Below, one piece after another: positions 46,941 to 55,682 of a stretch of DNA of 64,000 nt. Source of the DNA: SZUA-35 sp963781035 (lineage in GTDB: Bacteria > Actinomycetota > Acidimicrobiia > Acidimicrobiales > SZUA-35); assembly GCA_963781035.1 (NCBI GenBank), contig CAWAEN010000006.1, forward strand, positions 124,001 through 188,000. Direction: 5' to 3'. The position numbers and the translations under genes were made by a program. The notes beneath the pieces are model-generated. The model was not told where the DNA came from, made no database searches, and worked only from the letters and a program-made list of their open reading frames with translations. Numbering within the stretch: the stretch's first letter is position 1; each line of letters begins with the position of its first letter.

Positions 46941-47838
46941 ATGTCCAATCTGTCCAGTCGAGTTGCCGAGCTCGTCGAGAACCGCCGCCCCTTCGTCCAG
47001 GCCACCGTCGTGCGAGCCCAGTGCCCCACGTCGGCTCGGCCTGGCGATCGGGCGATCGTCATGCCGGATGGGACCCTCGAGGGATTCGTCGGCGGCCAGT
47101 GCGCCGAAGGTTCGGTGCGTACCGCCGCCCTCGGCGTACTCGACAGCGGTGAGCCGTTGCTGCTGCGCATCCTGCCGGACGATGCCGAGGAGTTCCCCGA
47201 GAGCCCAGGGGCGATGACGGTGGTCAATCCGTGTCTGTCCGGCGGCGCCATCGAGGTGTACCTGGAACCGATGTTGCCGGCGCCGAAGGTGCTGGTCGTC
47301 GGCCAGACACCGATCGCCGGGTGCATTGGTGAACCTCGGCCAGTCGCTCGGCCTCGCGCTCGAGCACGCACCCGCAGGCCCGGGCCAGCCGGCAGGGGCC
47401 ACCGCGGTGATCGTTGCCAGTCATGGCAGGGCAGAGGAGGAGTCGGTCAGAGCTGCCTTGGACGCCGGCGTCGGTTTCATCGGCGTGGTCGCCAGCCACA
47501 CCAGGAGTGCAGCGTTGTTGGCAGCCCTCGATCTCAACCCTGAGGAGGCGGCAGCCGTCCACGCTCCGGTCGGCTTGAGGATCGGCGCCACCACGGCGGA
47601 GGAGATTGCGCTGTCGATTCTCGCCGGGGTCGTGAAGGCGATCCGGCTGGACGGTTTGGAAGCGCCGAAGAGTGACGTGGTCGCTCGACCGGTCACCGTC
47701 GTCGACCCTGTGTGCGGCATGACCGTGACCGTCGGCGACGACACGCCCCATCTTCGTCACGCCGATGCCGACCACTGGTTCTGTAATCCCGGATGTCGTG
47801 ACCGCTACGCAGACGAACTCGCGGCGTCAGCCTCCTAG
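46941..47838 (+). CDS. coxF: XdhC/CoxF-family maturation protein with C-terminal YHS domain (one frameshift)
   Basis: ATG 46941 (MSNLSSRVAELVENRRPFVQ) leads to the XdhC_CoxI domain with VMPDGTLEGFVGGQCAEGSV (G-G-x-C), then the XdhC Rossmann part with KVLVVGQTPIA and VIVASHGRAEEESVRAALDA. One extra g near 47320 breaks the frame between these. The last ~45 residues are a YHS metal-binding segment: VDPVCGMTVTVGDDTPHLRH and HWFCNPGCRDRYADEL. XdhC-like proteins insert or sulfurate the Mo cofactor; the YHS part may serve copper handling, a need of CoxL but not of xanthine dehydrogenase. It is ~299 residues long and just upstream of coxD. Confidence 0.88.
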
Positions 47839-48702
47839 ATGAGCGTTCAGCACCTCCGAGACCAGCTCGATGCGGTTGACTACGTCGCCGATGAAGGGCT
47901 GGGTATGGCCTTGTTCCTTGCCCGTTCGCTCGGTCAGCCGCTGCTGCTCGAGGGTGAGCCCGGGGTGGGGAAGACCACGGCGGCCAAGGCGTTGGCCGAG
48001 GCGACCGGAGCCGAGCTCATTCGTTTGCAGTGCTACGAGGGGATCACGGCGTCCGAAGCGTTGTACGAGTGGAACTATCCACGCCAGCTCCTGTCGATTC
48101 GCCTGGCCGAAGCCAACAACGACTCGATGTCGGAGAGCGACTTGTTCGACGCGTCGTTCCTGCTCGACCGACCGTTGCTCAAGGCGCTTCGCTCGACGGG
48201 AGGGCCGCCGCCGGTCCTGCTGATCGACGAGATCGACCGGGCCGACGACGAGTTCGAGGCACTCCTGTTCGAGTTCCTCGCCGAGTCCTCGGTCACCATC
48301 CCGGAAGTGGGAACCATCCGAGCCGAGCGGGCGCCGACGGTGATCCTGACGTCGAACCGCAGCCGTGAGCTCCACGATGCCCTCAAGCGTCGGTGCTTCT
48401 ATCACTGGATCGAGTTCCCCGGAGTCGAGGCTGCGGCCGAGATCGTGCGCCGCCGCGTGCCGGAGGGTTCGGTCCCCCTCGTCCAGGCGGCAACCGCCTT
48501 CATCACCGCGGCTCGGGCACTGGATCTGGACAAACCCCCCGGACTGGCCGAGACAATCGACTGGGTCTCGGCCCTCTCGATTCTCGGCGTGGCCAAGATC
48601 GACCGCGGGGTCGTCGAGTCCACGATGGGTTCGTTCATCAAGACACCGGATGATCGGGCCGCGGTGCACGAAGCGGTCGAAACCGGGGCGCTCGTGCCAT
48701 GA
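47839..48702 (+). CDS. coxD: MoxR-family AAA+ chaperone CoxD
   Basis: CoxD is the AAA+ ATPase needed to build the [CuSMoO2] centre of CO dehydrogenase. ATG 47839 directly follows the coxF stop. Walker A is LLLEGEPGVGKTTAAKALAE, Walker B LLIDEIDRADDEFEALLFEF, sensor 1 TVILTSNRSRELHDALKRRC, and an arginine-finger-like FYHWIEFPG follows. The 287-residue frame is intact. It is followed by coxE, its VWA partner, as in characterised cox clusters. Confidence 0.93.
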   Translation: MSVQHLRDQLDAVDYVADEGLGMALFLARSLGQPLLLEGEPGVGKTTAAKALAEATGAELIRLQCYEGITASEALYEWNYPRQLLSIRLAEANNDSMSESDLFDASFLLDRPLLKALRSTGGPPPVLLIDEIDRADDEFEALLFEFLAESSVTIPEVGTIRAERAPTVILTSNRSRELHDALKRRCFYHWIEFPGVEAAAEIVRRRVPEGSVPLVQAATAFITAARALDLDKPPGLAETIDWVSALSILGVAKIDRGVVESTMGSFIKTPDDRAAVHEAVETGALVP

Positions 48703-48715
48703 ACGCCGATTCGAC

Positions 48716-49933
48716 GTGACGGTCACACCGCAGCTCTTTCACGGTGTCGATCGGGCCCTCTTCGTTTCGGCGTTCGTGGAAAGACTCCGGTCGGCCGGAT
48801 TGTCGGTGTCGATCGGATCGTCAGAGCGAGTGGCTCAGTCGCTCGAGGTGGCCGGCCCCATCGGGGTCAAGGATCTCTACTGGATCTTCAAGGTCGGGTT
48901 GACCAGACGGCGCGACGATTTCGAGACGTTCGACCGGGTCTTCTCCGCCGTGTTCGATTTCGAGCTGAATCGAACGGTTCGCCAGAACCCTCGGCGCAAC
49001 GACGACGCGATGGCCATTCCCGGCCATGAGGACGACCGCCTCCAGAGCCTGCGGTCACCCGATCGCGGCGGGTCGGCCGAAGAAGCCGGCGTTCCTTGGG
49101 CGACTCGACCGTCCTTGCAGGACAGCGATGACAGCGAGGACGATGCAGAGGAGGACGACCTCTTCGTTCCCGAGCTGCTTCCCTCTTCGCTGGAACATCT
49201 CGCCGACACTCCGTTCGACATGCTCGACGAGGATGAGTTGGAACGGATCGGCCGCGAACTCGAGCTGGCGTCGCAACGTTGGCCCACGCGTCGGTCTCGG
49301 CGGACCATGGCATCGCACCGCGGTCGTCTCGATCTTCGAAGGACGCTTCGGGCATCGCTGCGCAGCGGTGGGGAACCGCTGGTGCTCCACGCTCGCCGTC
49401 CACGTCACCGTGCTCGCCCCGTGTTGTTGCTCGTTGACGTGAGCGGATCGATGGAGCGTCATGTGCGGCCCTACCTGCACATCACCAGAGCACTCGCGTG
49501 TTCCGGGCAGGCCGAGGTGTTCGCGTTCGCCACGGAACTGACTCGCCTCACACCTGCGTTGCGCTGTCGGTCAGCCGAGCAGGCGATGGAACGGGCGACC
49601 GAACACGTCGGCGATCGCTTCGGCGGAACCAAATTGGCGTCGAGTCTGGCCGAGTTGATGCGGCACCGTGTGTGGGGGTCCATGGTGCGCAGCGCCGTCG
49701 TCGTGGTCATCTCCGATGGCTGGGACACAGACGAGCCGGCCGTCCTCGGTGCCAGGATGCAGCGACTCAGCCGACTCGCACATCGTGTCGTGTGGGTCAA
49801 TCCCAGGGCGGCGGCGCCGGACTTCGAGCCGCTGGTCGGTTCGATGGCGGCAGCGCTGCCGCATTGTGACCACTTCCTGTCCGGTCACTCGGTGCGAGCG
49901 ATGACCGACGTGCTCGACGCCATCACCGCTTGA
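48716..49933 (+). CDS. coxE: VWA-domain protein CoxE
   Basis: CoxE is the VWA-containing partner of CoxD in assembling the Cu/Mo site. I use GTG 48716 (VTVTPQLFHGVDRALFVSAF), 13 bases after coxD; an ATG at 48699 overlapping the coxD stop would need an indel. The N-terminal ~110 residues match the CoxE helical region, an acidic linker follows (DSDDSEDDAEEDDLFVPELL), and the VWA domain has MIDAS residues in VLLLVDVSGSMERHVRPYLH near residue 240, then RFGGTKLASSLAELM and VVVISDGWDTDEPA. At 405 residues the frame is intact. It ends the cox operon, before a perfect palindrome. Confidence 0.92.
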   Translation: MTVTPQLFHGVDRALFVSAFVERLRSAGLSVSIGSSERVAQSLEVAGPIGVKDLYWIFKVGLTRRRDDFETFDRVFSAVFDFELNRTVRQNPRRNDDAMAIPGHEDDRLQSLRSPDRGGSAEEAGVPWATRPSLQDSDDSEDDAEEDDLFVPELLPSSLEHLADTPFDMLDEDELERIGRELELASQRWPTRRSRRTMASHRGRLDLRRTLRASLRSGGEPLVLHARRPRHRARPVLLLVDVSGSMERHVRPYLHITRALACSGQAEVFAFATELTRLTPALRCRSAEQAMERATEHVGDRFGGTKLASSLAELMRHRVWGSMVRSAVVVVISDGWDTDEPAVLGARMQRLSRLAHRVVWVNPRAAAPDFEPLVGSMAAALPHCDHFLSGHSVRAMTDVLDAITA

Positions 49934-49948
49934 ACGCCTTCCTCCCCT

Positions 49949-50000
49949 CCGTTCTGCGGCACTCAGCCCGCACTTCTGCGGGCTGAGTGCCGCAGAACGG
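49949..50000 (+). terminator. 24-bp perfect palindrome after coxE
   Basis: Left arm 49949-49972 and right arm 49977-50000 are exact reverse complements around a cttc loop, with core GCGGCACTCAGCCCGCA. No T-run follows; the flank is aagaagggg. It starts 15 bases after coxE and is the longest perfect stem I found in the window; a terminator for the cox operon is the simple reading. Confidence 0.7.
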
Positions 50001-50043
50001 AAGAAGGGGAGCGGAGTTGACGTTGGCTCGGCGTGTCACCACC

Positions 50044-50637
50044 ATGTCGGCCATGACCAGCGCCGCAGACACGACCCGTCCCTTCAAGGTCCTGGGCCTC
50101 CAGCAGATCGCCATCGGATCGCTCGACAAGACTGCATTGAGCGGTCTCTGGACCGGGCTGCTCGGTGTCGACAAGGTGAGCGACTACCAGTCGGAGAACG
50201 AGAACGTCGACGAGGACATCCTCCGCCTCGGTGAGGGACCGCACGCAGTCGAGATCGACCTGATGCAGCCGCTCGATCCCGAGCGTTCGCCGAAGGTGCA
50301 CGTCCCCACGCTCAACCACGTCGGCCTCTGGATCGACGACCTTGCGGCCTGCGTCGAGTGGCTCACTGCCCAGGGCATGCGCTTCACGCCAGGCGGGATT
50401 CGCAAGGGTGCGGCCGGCTACGACGTCTGCTTCCTGCACCCCAAGGGCAACGACGACGCGCCTCGGAGCGGAGAGGGAGTCCTGATCGAGCTGGTGCAGG
50501 CCCCGGACGACGTGATCGCCGCCCTTGGGACGTCGACGCGTGCGGGGCCGCACTGGCGTCTCTGGTGGGACCGACGGGTCCCGTCTCCGACACGACGCCA
50601 CGGGTACGAGCCCAGCGATCGTTGGCCAGTGCGCTGA
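50044..50637 (+). CDS. VOC-superfamily (glyoxalase-like) protein
   Basis: ATG 50044 (MSAMTSAADTTRPFKVLGLQ) leads to QIAIGSLDKTALSGLWTGLL, a typical VOC metal-ligand strand with an altered ligand, then VPTLNHVGLWIDDLAACVEW with the second ligand H, and GVLIELVQAPDDVIAALG with the third (E). The two-beta-alpha-beta fold suggests lactoylglutathione lyase or methylmalonyl-CoA epimerase-like activity; the family cannot be fixed further. The natural end is probably near IAALG at ~50525. The last ~35 codons look unnatural (Arg/Pro/Trp-rich) and may follow a rearrangement, since a gene remnant starts there. Confidence 0.75.
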   Translation: MSAMTSAADTTRPFKVLGLQQIAIGSLDKTALSGLWTGLLGVDKVSDYQSENENVDEDILRLGEGPHAVEIDLMQPLDPERSPKVHVPTLNHVGLWIDDLAACVEWLTAQGMRFTPGGIRKGAAGYDVCFLHPKGNDDAPRSGEGVLIELVQAPDDVIAALGTSTRAGPHWRLWWDRRVPSPTRRHGYEPSDRWPVR

Positions 50638-51053
50638 CACTCATCGCCGACGGCAACGGTGCCGAGGCTCGTCGGGTTCTGGCCCGAGGTCTCACCCAAC
50701 TCGACCACGCTCGCGCTCGGATCGGCGCCCAGGATGTGCGCTCAGCGGCGAGCGATCGGGGCCCCGAGATGGCTCGACTCGGGCTCGAGTTGGCCGCCGA
50801 CGCCGGGCAGCCTCGCTCGATCCTCGCCTGGACAGAACGGCAACGAGCAGCAGCGCTCCGGCTCACCGGTGAGTCGGTGACGCTGGTCGGCCGCGGCACG
50901 GTCGATGCACTGCGTCGCGGGACCGTCGGTAACCAACAGCAAGATGCTGCGATCGCGGCCATGAGATCGCGCCGGCAGCGAATCGCCAGTGTCGAGTCGA
51001 TCGATGTGGATCGGTTGGTCGCGGCTGCAGTTGGTGAAGGCGGGCTCGTCTGA
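50580..51053 (+). pseudogene. Fragment resembling the region preceding a CHAT domain
   Basis: In the frame ending at 51053 the text reads RAQRSLASALTLIADGNGAE, ARRVLARGLTQLDHARARIG, then LGLELAADAGQPRSILAWTE and RQRAAALRL. This TPR-like helical pattern closely resembles the stretch before the CHAT protease-like domain in actinobacterial CHAT proteins. No start codon with ribosome site, no N-terminal TPR part and no CHAT domain are present. It is most simply a truncated remnant left at a rearrangement, overlapping a minus-strand remnant. Confidence 0.45.
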
Positions 51054-51449
51054 CACGACCGTGATGCGTGCGCCATCTTCGGCGAGGTCGGTGAGGAAGC
51101 CCACCAGAGCGCGGCGACGTCTGGCATCGAGCCCTGCGGTCGGGTCGACCAGCACGAGTTCACGGAACGGTTGGCCGAGCACGATGAGCAGGCCGCCGAT
51201 CTGTTGTTCGCCTCGGCTGAACGGCCATGGCTCCCGGGGCAGCAGGGACTCGGCGTCGAGCACCTCGATGGCGAAGTCGGCGAGCTCGGTCGGCTCGTCG
51301 ATGCCTCCGGCGACGGCGGCGGCCACCACCTGTTGCTCGAGCGGGATCTTGCCGTCGAGCACCGGGGGTGTCGGAAGGAACACCACGCCGGGATCGTCGG
51401 CTCGGCCGGACAGTGCGTCGAGGTCGGACATCGGGAGCACCACCAGCAT
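50742..51449 (-). pseudogene. ABC ATPase C-terminal half without Walker A (probable remnant)
   Basis: The minus-strand frame from 51449 reads DALSGRADDPGVVFLPTPPV, then the signature-like FSRGEQQIGGLLIVL, Walker B and D-loop ELVLVDPTAGLDARRRRALV and the H-loop-like ITVVSDEPAF. No Walker A exists upstream: 51450-51534 holds no matching frame. ABC similarity fades after about 51000; the rest is opposite the CHAT-like fragment and probably not coding. It could also be a frame-broken gene, but the missing P-loop argues for a remnant. Confidence 0.45.
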
Positions 51450-51534
51450 CGCCCGAGGCTAGGCCCCCACGGGGAGCGCCCGGTACGGACGCCGCCGAAC
51501 GCACGCCACCGAACGCATTGCCGCAGGGGACCGG

Positions 51535-51637
51535 TAGCATGCCGGGTCGCTGTTCGACCCGGTCATCGGATCGAACGGCCGGGCCCCAGGACCCGACCCG
51601 GCATCCGCCGGCACCGATCCAGAGAAAGCGTTTCATC
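51535..51637 (+). promoter_or_regulatory. rpsO leader: TAGCAT box and 8-bp hairpin
   Basis: TAGCAT (51535-51540) may be the -10 box. Directly after it, CCGGGTCG (51542-51549) and CGACCCGG (51555-51562) form a perfect stem with a ctgtt loop. Leaders of rpsO in several phyla fold into S15-binding regulators, so autoregulation is plausible. The ribosome site before ATG 51638 is AGAGAAAG. Confidence 0.4.
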
Positions 51638-51916
51638 ATGACCAAGGCAGCAGCCAACCTCACGGCCAAGTCCGACACGATCGCCAAGCACGCCAAGGGC
51701 GAGAACGACACCGGGTCTCCCGAAGTCCAGATCGCTCTGCTCTCGGATCGAATCGACCACCTGACCAACCACCTCAAGATGCACAAGAAGGATCACCACA
51801 GCCGTCGTGGTCTTCTCATGCTCGTCGGTCGTCGTCGTCGTCTGCTCGACTACCTGGCCAAGATCGACATCGAGCGCTACCGCTCGATCCGTGACGAACT
51901 CGGTCTGCGCCGCTAG
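51638..51916 (+). CDS. rpsO: 30S ribosomal protein S15
   Basis: ATG 51638 gives a 92-residue S15: FAMILY marks are GENDTGSPEVQIALLSDRID, HLTNHLKMHKKDHHSRRGLL and VGRRRRLLDYLAKIDIERYR. S15 binds the 16S central domain early in assembly. It precedes pnp, the usual order. The stop is TAG at 51914-51916. Confidence 0.97.
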   Translation: MTKAAANLTAKSDTIAKHAKGENDTGSPEVQIALLSDRIDHLTNHLKMHKKDHHSRRGLLMLVGRRRRLLDYLAKIDIERYRSIRDELGLRR

Positions 51917-52258
51917 GCCCACCATCGTCAGAATCGGCATTCTGGGGAGCGCGCCGGTCGAGATGCTCACGCATGCTCGGTTTCGGCCGATGGTTCCTCT
52001 ATCCTCATGAGAGCCGTACGAAACGTTCGTACGAGCGGCAGCTCAGCTGCCAGTTTCCAACTCCTCGCACTCGCACCTTCCGACCGCTCTGCCGATCCAA
52101 ACGATCAGCCAGAGCACTCGCCGGTGGTGACGGGCCGAGCGTACGTCTGAGCGATCCCCTCTCGGGTTCGTGACAGCAGCGAGTGGTTGCAATCTGGGAT
52201 CTGGTCTGCCTATTGCCTGGCGATCGCCGCTTGGCAGACAATTGAACAAGGAGATTCC
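51917..52258 (+). other. rpsO-pnp intergenic region with two inverted repeats
   Basis: No gene is seen in these 342 bases. Two short palindromes lie side by side: CGTACGAA/TTCGTACG (52015-52033, three-base loop) and GGCAGCT/AGCTGCC (52037-52051, one-base loop). They could be a processing or autoregulatory site like the RNase III-cut pnp leader of enterobacteria, or operators. A GGAG ribosome site precedes the pnp ATG. Confidence 0.4.
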
Positions 52259-54707
52259 ATGACGGAAGTCTTTTCCGTACAGGGCACTGTCACCTCTGGT
52301 GACGGTCCTGACATGATCCTCGAGACCGGAAAACTTGCCGGTCTCGCGAGCGGTTCCGTGACCGCCCAAATGGGCGACACGATGGTCCTCGTCGCTGCCA
52401 CCGGTGCCAAGCACGTGCGTGACGGCATCGATTTCTTCCCGCTCACCGTCGACATCGAAGAGCGCATCGTACGCCGCGGGCAAGATCCCCGGCTCGTTCT
52501 TCCGTCGTGAAGGCCGTGCATCCGACGAGCAGCCATCCTCACCTGCCGCCTGATCGACCGCCCGCTGCGTCCGTCGTTCCCCGACGGCTACCGCAACGAG
52601 ATCCACGTCGTGGTCACCGTGCTCTCGGTGCCGACCAGGAGAACCCGCTACGACGTGCTCGCCATCAACGCTGCGTCCGCTGCGCTGATGCTGTCCGACG
52701 TCCCGTTCGACGGCCCCATCGGCGCCGTGCGTCTTGCCTACACCACCGACGGTGAGTGGCTCCCCCACCCGACCTACGAAGAGGGCGACGGAGTCGGCCT
52801 TCGAGATGGTCGTGGCCGGTCGTCAGCTCGACGACGGCGACGTCGCCGTGATGATGGTCGAGGCCGGTGGCACCGAGAACTCGTGGAACTACTACGAGAA
52901 CGGCGCCCCCAAGGTCGACGAGGCCGTCCTCGCCCAGGGCCTCGAGGCCTGCAAGCAGTAGATCAAGGAAGCCATCGCCCTCCAGCTCGAGCTGGTCGAG
53001 CAAGGCCGGCGGTCGCAAGCCGTTCATGACCTACCCGACCGTCAGGCCGACTACACCGACGAGCTCGTTCGCCGCCGTCAAGGCTGCCGGCGAAGCCAAG
53101 ATCGATCGAGACCATGACGATCGCCGACAAGACCGAGCGCGAGCGACGCCGAGTCGGCGCACTGCGCGACGAGGTCATCGCCGCTGCTTCCGCGTCAGCT
53201 CGGCGACGACGCCGATGCCGAGAAGCAGCTCAAGGCTGCGTTCCGCTCGCATCACCAAGGCGGTCGTGCGCAAGCGCATCGTCGAAGACGGCATCCGCAT
53301 CGACGGTCGAGGACCGACTGATCTGCGCCCGCTCTCCGCCGAGGTCGGCGTGATCCCGACGGCGCACGGCTCCGGCCTCTTCCAGCGTGGCGAGACCCAG
53401 GTCCTCAACATCACGACGCTCGGCATGAAGCGCATGGACCAGATGATCGACGGCATCGACGCCGACCGACTCGCAAGCGCTACATGCACCACTACAACTT
53501 CCCGCCGTTCTCCACCGGTGAGACCGGCTTCATGCGTGGCCCGAAGCGTCGTGAGATCGGCCACGGTGCGCTCGCCGAGCGTGCGCTCGTTCCCGGTGAT
53601 CCCGTCGCTTCGAGGAGTGGCCCTACACGCTGCGCCTCGTCTCCGAGGTCCTGACCTCCAACGGTTCGACCTCGATGGCGTCGGTCTGCGGTTCGACCCT
53701 GTCGCTGATGGACGCCGGTGTGCCGATCAAGGCGCCCGTCGCCGGTATCGCCATGGGCCTCGTCTACGCCGAGGGCAAGTACATCACCCTCACCGACATC
53801 CTCGGTGCCGAAGACGCCTTCGGCGACATGGACTTCAAGGTCGCCGGTACCACCGACTTCGTCACGGCCCTCCAGCTCGACACGAAGATCGACGGCATCC
53901 CGGCCGACGTCCTCGCCGCGCGCTCTGAACCAGGCCAAGGAAGCCCGTCTCGACGATCCTCGACGTCATGGCCGAGCGCCATCGCCGAGCCCCGTGAAGA
54001 GGTGCGTGACACGCGCTCCGAAGATCATCAGCTTCGAGATCCCGATCGACAAGATCGGCGAGGTCATCGGCCCGAAGGGCAAGGTCATCAACTCGATCCA
54101 GGCCGAGACCGGCGCCGACATCTCCGTCGACGACGACGGCATGGTCGGCATCGTGTCGATCGCCTCGCTCGACAGCGCGATGGTCGACGAGGCCGAGCGT
54201 CAGATCCAGCTGATCCTCGATCCGCCGACCGCCGAGGTCGGCGCGACCTACCCGGGCCGGGTCGTGAACATCACCAAGTTCGGTGCGTTCGTCAACATCC
54301 TTCCCGGTCGTGACGGTCTGCTGCACATCTCGAAGATCGGTGGCGGCAAGCGCATCGATCGGGTCGAGGACGTGCTCGAGCTCGGTCAGGACATCGACGG
54401 TCATCGTCGAAGACATCGACCCCAACGGCAAGGTGTCCCTCAATCTCGCCGGCGATGCCCCCGAGGTTCGTGAGAGCAGCAATGGACGGTGGCGGTCGCA
54501 GCGAGTCCCCCGAAGCCCAAGGCGGAAGCGCCGGCGGCCGAAGAGGATCGTGGATCGACCACGATGACCTTCGACGACGGCGACGCCCTCGACGGCTTCG
54601 GTGACCTCGGTCCTGAAAGCGCCCCCGTTGCCTCCGAAGATGATCGAGGCGGCCGAGGCCGTCGCGGTGGAGGCGGCGGTCGTGGTCGTGGTCGTGGCCG
54701 CAGCTGA
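52259..54707 (+). CDS. pnp: Polyribonucleotide nucleotidyltransferase (PNPase), heavily frameshifted
   Basis: PNPase degrades RNA phosphorolytically within the degradosome. ATG 52259 (MTEVFSVQGTVTSGDGPDMI) starts the first RNase PH core. All later parts can be read piecewise: MMVEAGGTENSW; EDGIRIDGRGPTDLRPLSAE and TAHGSGLFQRGETQVLN of the second core; GSTSMASVCGSTLSLMDAGV (phosphate site); KH with GEVIGPKGKVINSIQ; and S1 with GRVVNITKFGAFVNILPGRD. A Gly/Arg tail ends at 54707. Roughly 15 or more 1-2-nt indels, mostly insertions, plus one in-frame TAG (52959-52961) interrupt it. Because conserved residues survive between breaks, I favour local sequence error over gene decay, but a recent pseudogene cannot be excluded. 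Confidence 0.85.
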
Positions 54708-54804
54708 TCTGCTGTGTTCGGCTGTCGCCTCACCGGCGTCGCCGATCCGGCTCGTGACTGAGGTGCTTGTCTCCTCTGTCGACAAGCGAAACGCGTAACT
54801 GAAC

Positions 54805-54845
54805 GTGGGTCCGATCTGAGCGCCTGGCGCGCAGATCGGACCCAC
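54805..54845 (+). terminator. 14-bp perfect inverted repeat between pnp and dapB
   Basis: GTGGGTCCGATCTG (54805-54818) and CAGATCGGACCCAC (54832-54845) are exact reverse complements with a 13-base GC-rich loop. No T-run follows (cttcg). It lies ~100 bases past the pnp stop and just before the dapB promoter box, so termination of pnp is likely. Confidence 0.65.
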
Positions 54846-54868
54846 CTTCGCGTCCTGGCGTCATGCCC

Positions 54869-54874
54869 TAGGCT
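54869..54874 (+). promoter_or_regulatory. Putative -10 box (TAGGCT) of dapB
   Basis: TAGGCT ends six bases before ATG 54881, ideal spacing for a leaderless transcript; no ribosome site is visible in the gap. Confidence 0.45.
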
Positions 54875-54880
54875 CACTGC

Positions 54881-55669
54881 ATGACTCGAGTCGGTGTGTT
54901 CGGTGCCGGTGGCCGGATGGGGATTGCGGTCTGCCACGCCGTGAACGACGACCCCGAGCTCGAGCTCGTGGCCGCCGTCGACCCCCACTACGCCGGCATC
55001 GACATCGGGGAGGTCACCGGAATCAACGGCTGCACCTTCGACGTCAGCTCGGCCCCGTCGAGCTTCGTCAACGAGAAGGTCGACGTTGCCATCGATTTCA
55101 CGCAGCCGGAAGCCGCTCGTGGCAACCTCGAGTTCTGCGCGGTCAACGGCATCCACGACGTCATCGGTACGTCGGGTTTCACCGAGGACGACTTCGCATC
55201 GATCGCGGAGATGTTCGCGACCTCCAATTGTCTGATCGCCCCGAACTTCGCCATCGGCGCCGTCTTGATGATGCGTTTCGCCGAGCTCGCCTCGCCCTAT
55301 TTCGACACGGCCGAGATCATCGAGCTCCACCACGACAACAAGGTCGATGCGCCGAGCGGCACGGCGGTCAGCACGGTCGAGCGCATGGCGGCCGCCTCCG
55401 ACGAGTGGGCTGATGATCCGACCCAGACCGAGACGATCGCACACGCCAGGGGCGCTGCCGGTCCGGGCGGAATCCGCGTGCACTCTGTCCGGATGCGGGG
55501 GATGGTCGCTCATCAGGAAGTCATTCTGGGAACGGCCGGCCAGACGCTCTCGATCCGGCACGACTCCTACGATCGATCCAGCTTCATGCCGGGCGTTCTG
55601 CTCGCGGCGAAACGTATTGTCGATCTGCCGGGACTGACCGTCGGGCTCGACGCAGTGCTGGGAATCTGA
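54881..55669 (+). CDS. dapB: 4-hydroxy-tetrahydrodipicolinate reductase
   Basis: DapB reduces the product of DapA with NAD(P)H on the way to meso-diaminopimelate and lysine. ATG 54881 gives TRVGVFGAGGRMGIAVCHAV with the dinucleotide-binding GAxGRMG. DVAIDFTQPEAARGNLEFCA, GTSGFTEDDF, CLIAPNFAIGAVLMMRFAEL and IIELHHDNKVDAPSGTAVST (catalytic H-H and K) follow. The 262-residue frame is intact. dapA is encoded ~6.6 kb downstream, so this lysine/cell-wall pathway is split here. Confidence 0.97.
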   Translation: MTRVGVFGAGGRMGIAVCHAVNDDPELELVAAVDPHYAGIDIGEVTGINGCTFDVSSAPSSFVNEKVDVAIDFTQPEAARGNLEFCAVNGIHDVIGTSGFTEDDFASIAEMFATSNCLIAPNFAIGAVLMMRFAELASPYFDTAEIIELHHDNKVDAPSGTAVSTVERMAAASDEWADDPTQTETIAHARGAAGPGGIRVHSVRMRGMVAHQEVILGTAGQTLSIRHDSYDRSSFMPGVLLAAKRIVDLPGLTVGLDAVLGI

Positions 55670-55682
55670 GTACGGAGACGAC

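Noticed and set aside
52959..52961. UAG recoding to an amino acid
   Set aside because: TAG is used as an ordinary stop elsewhere (rpsO, ylxR, coxF), and the surrounding gene is full of errors.
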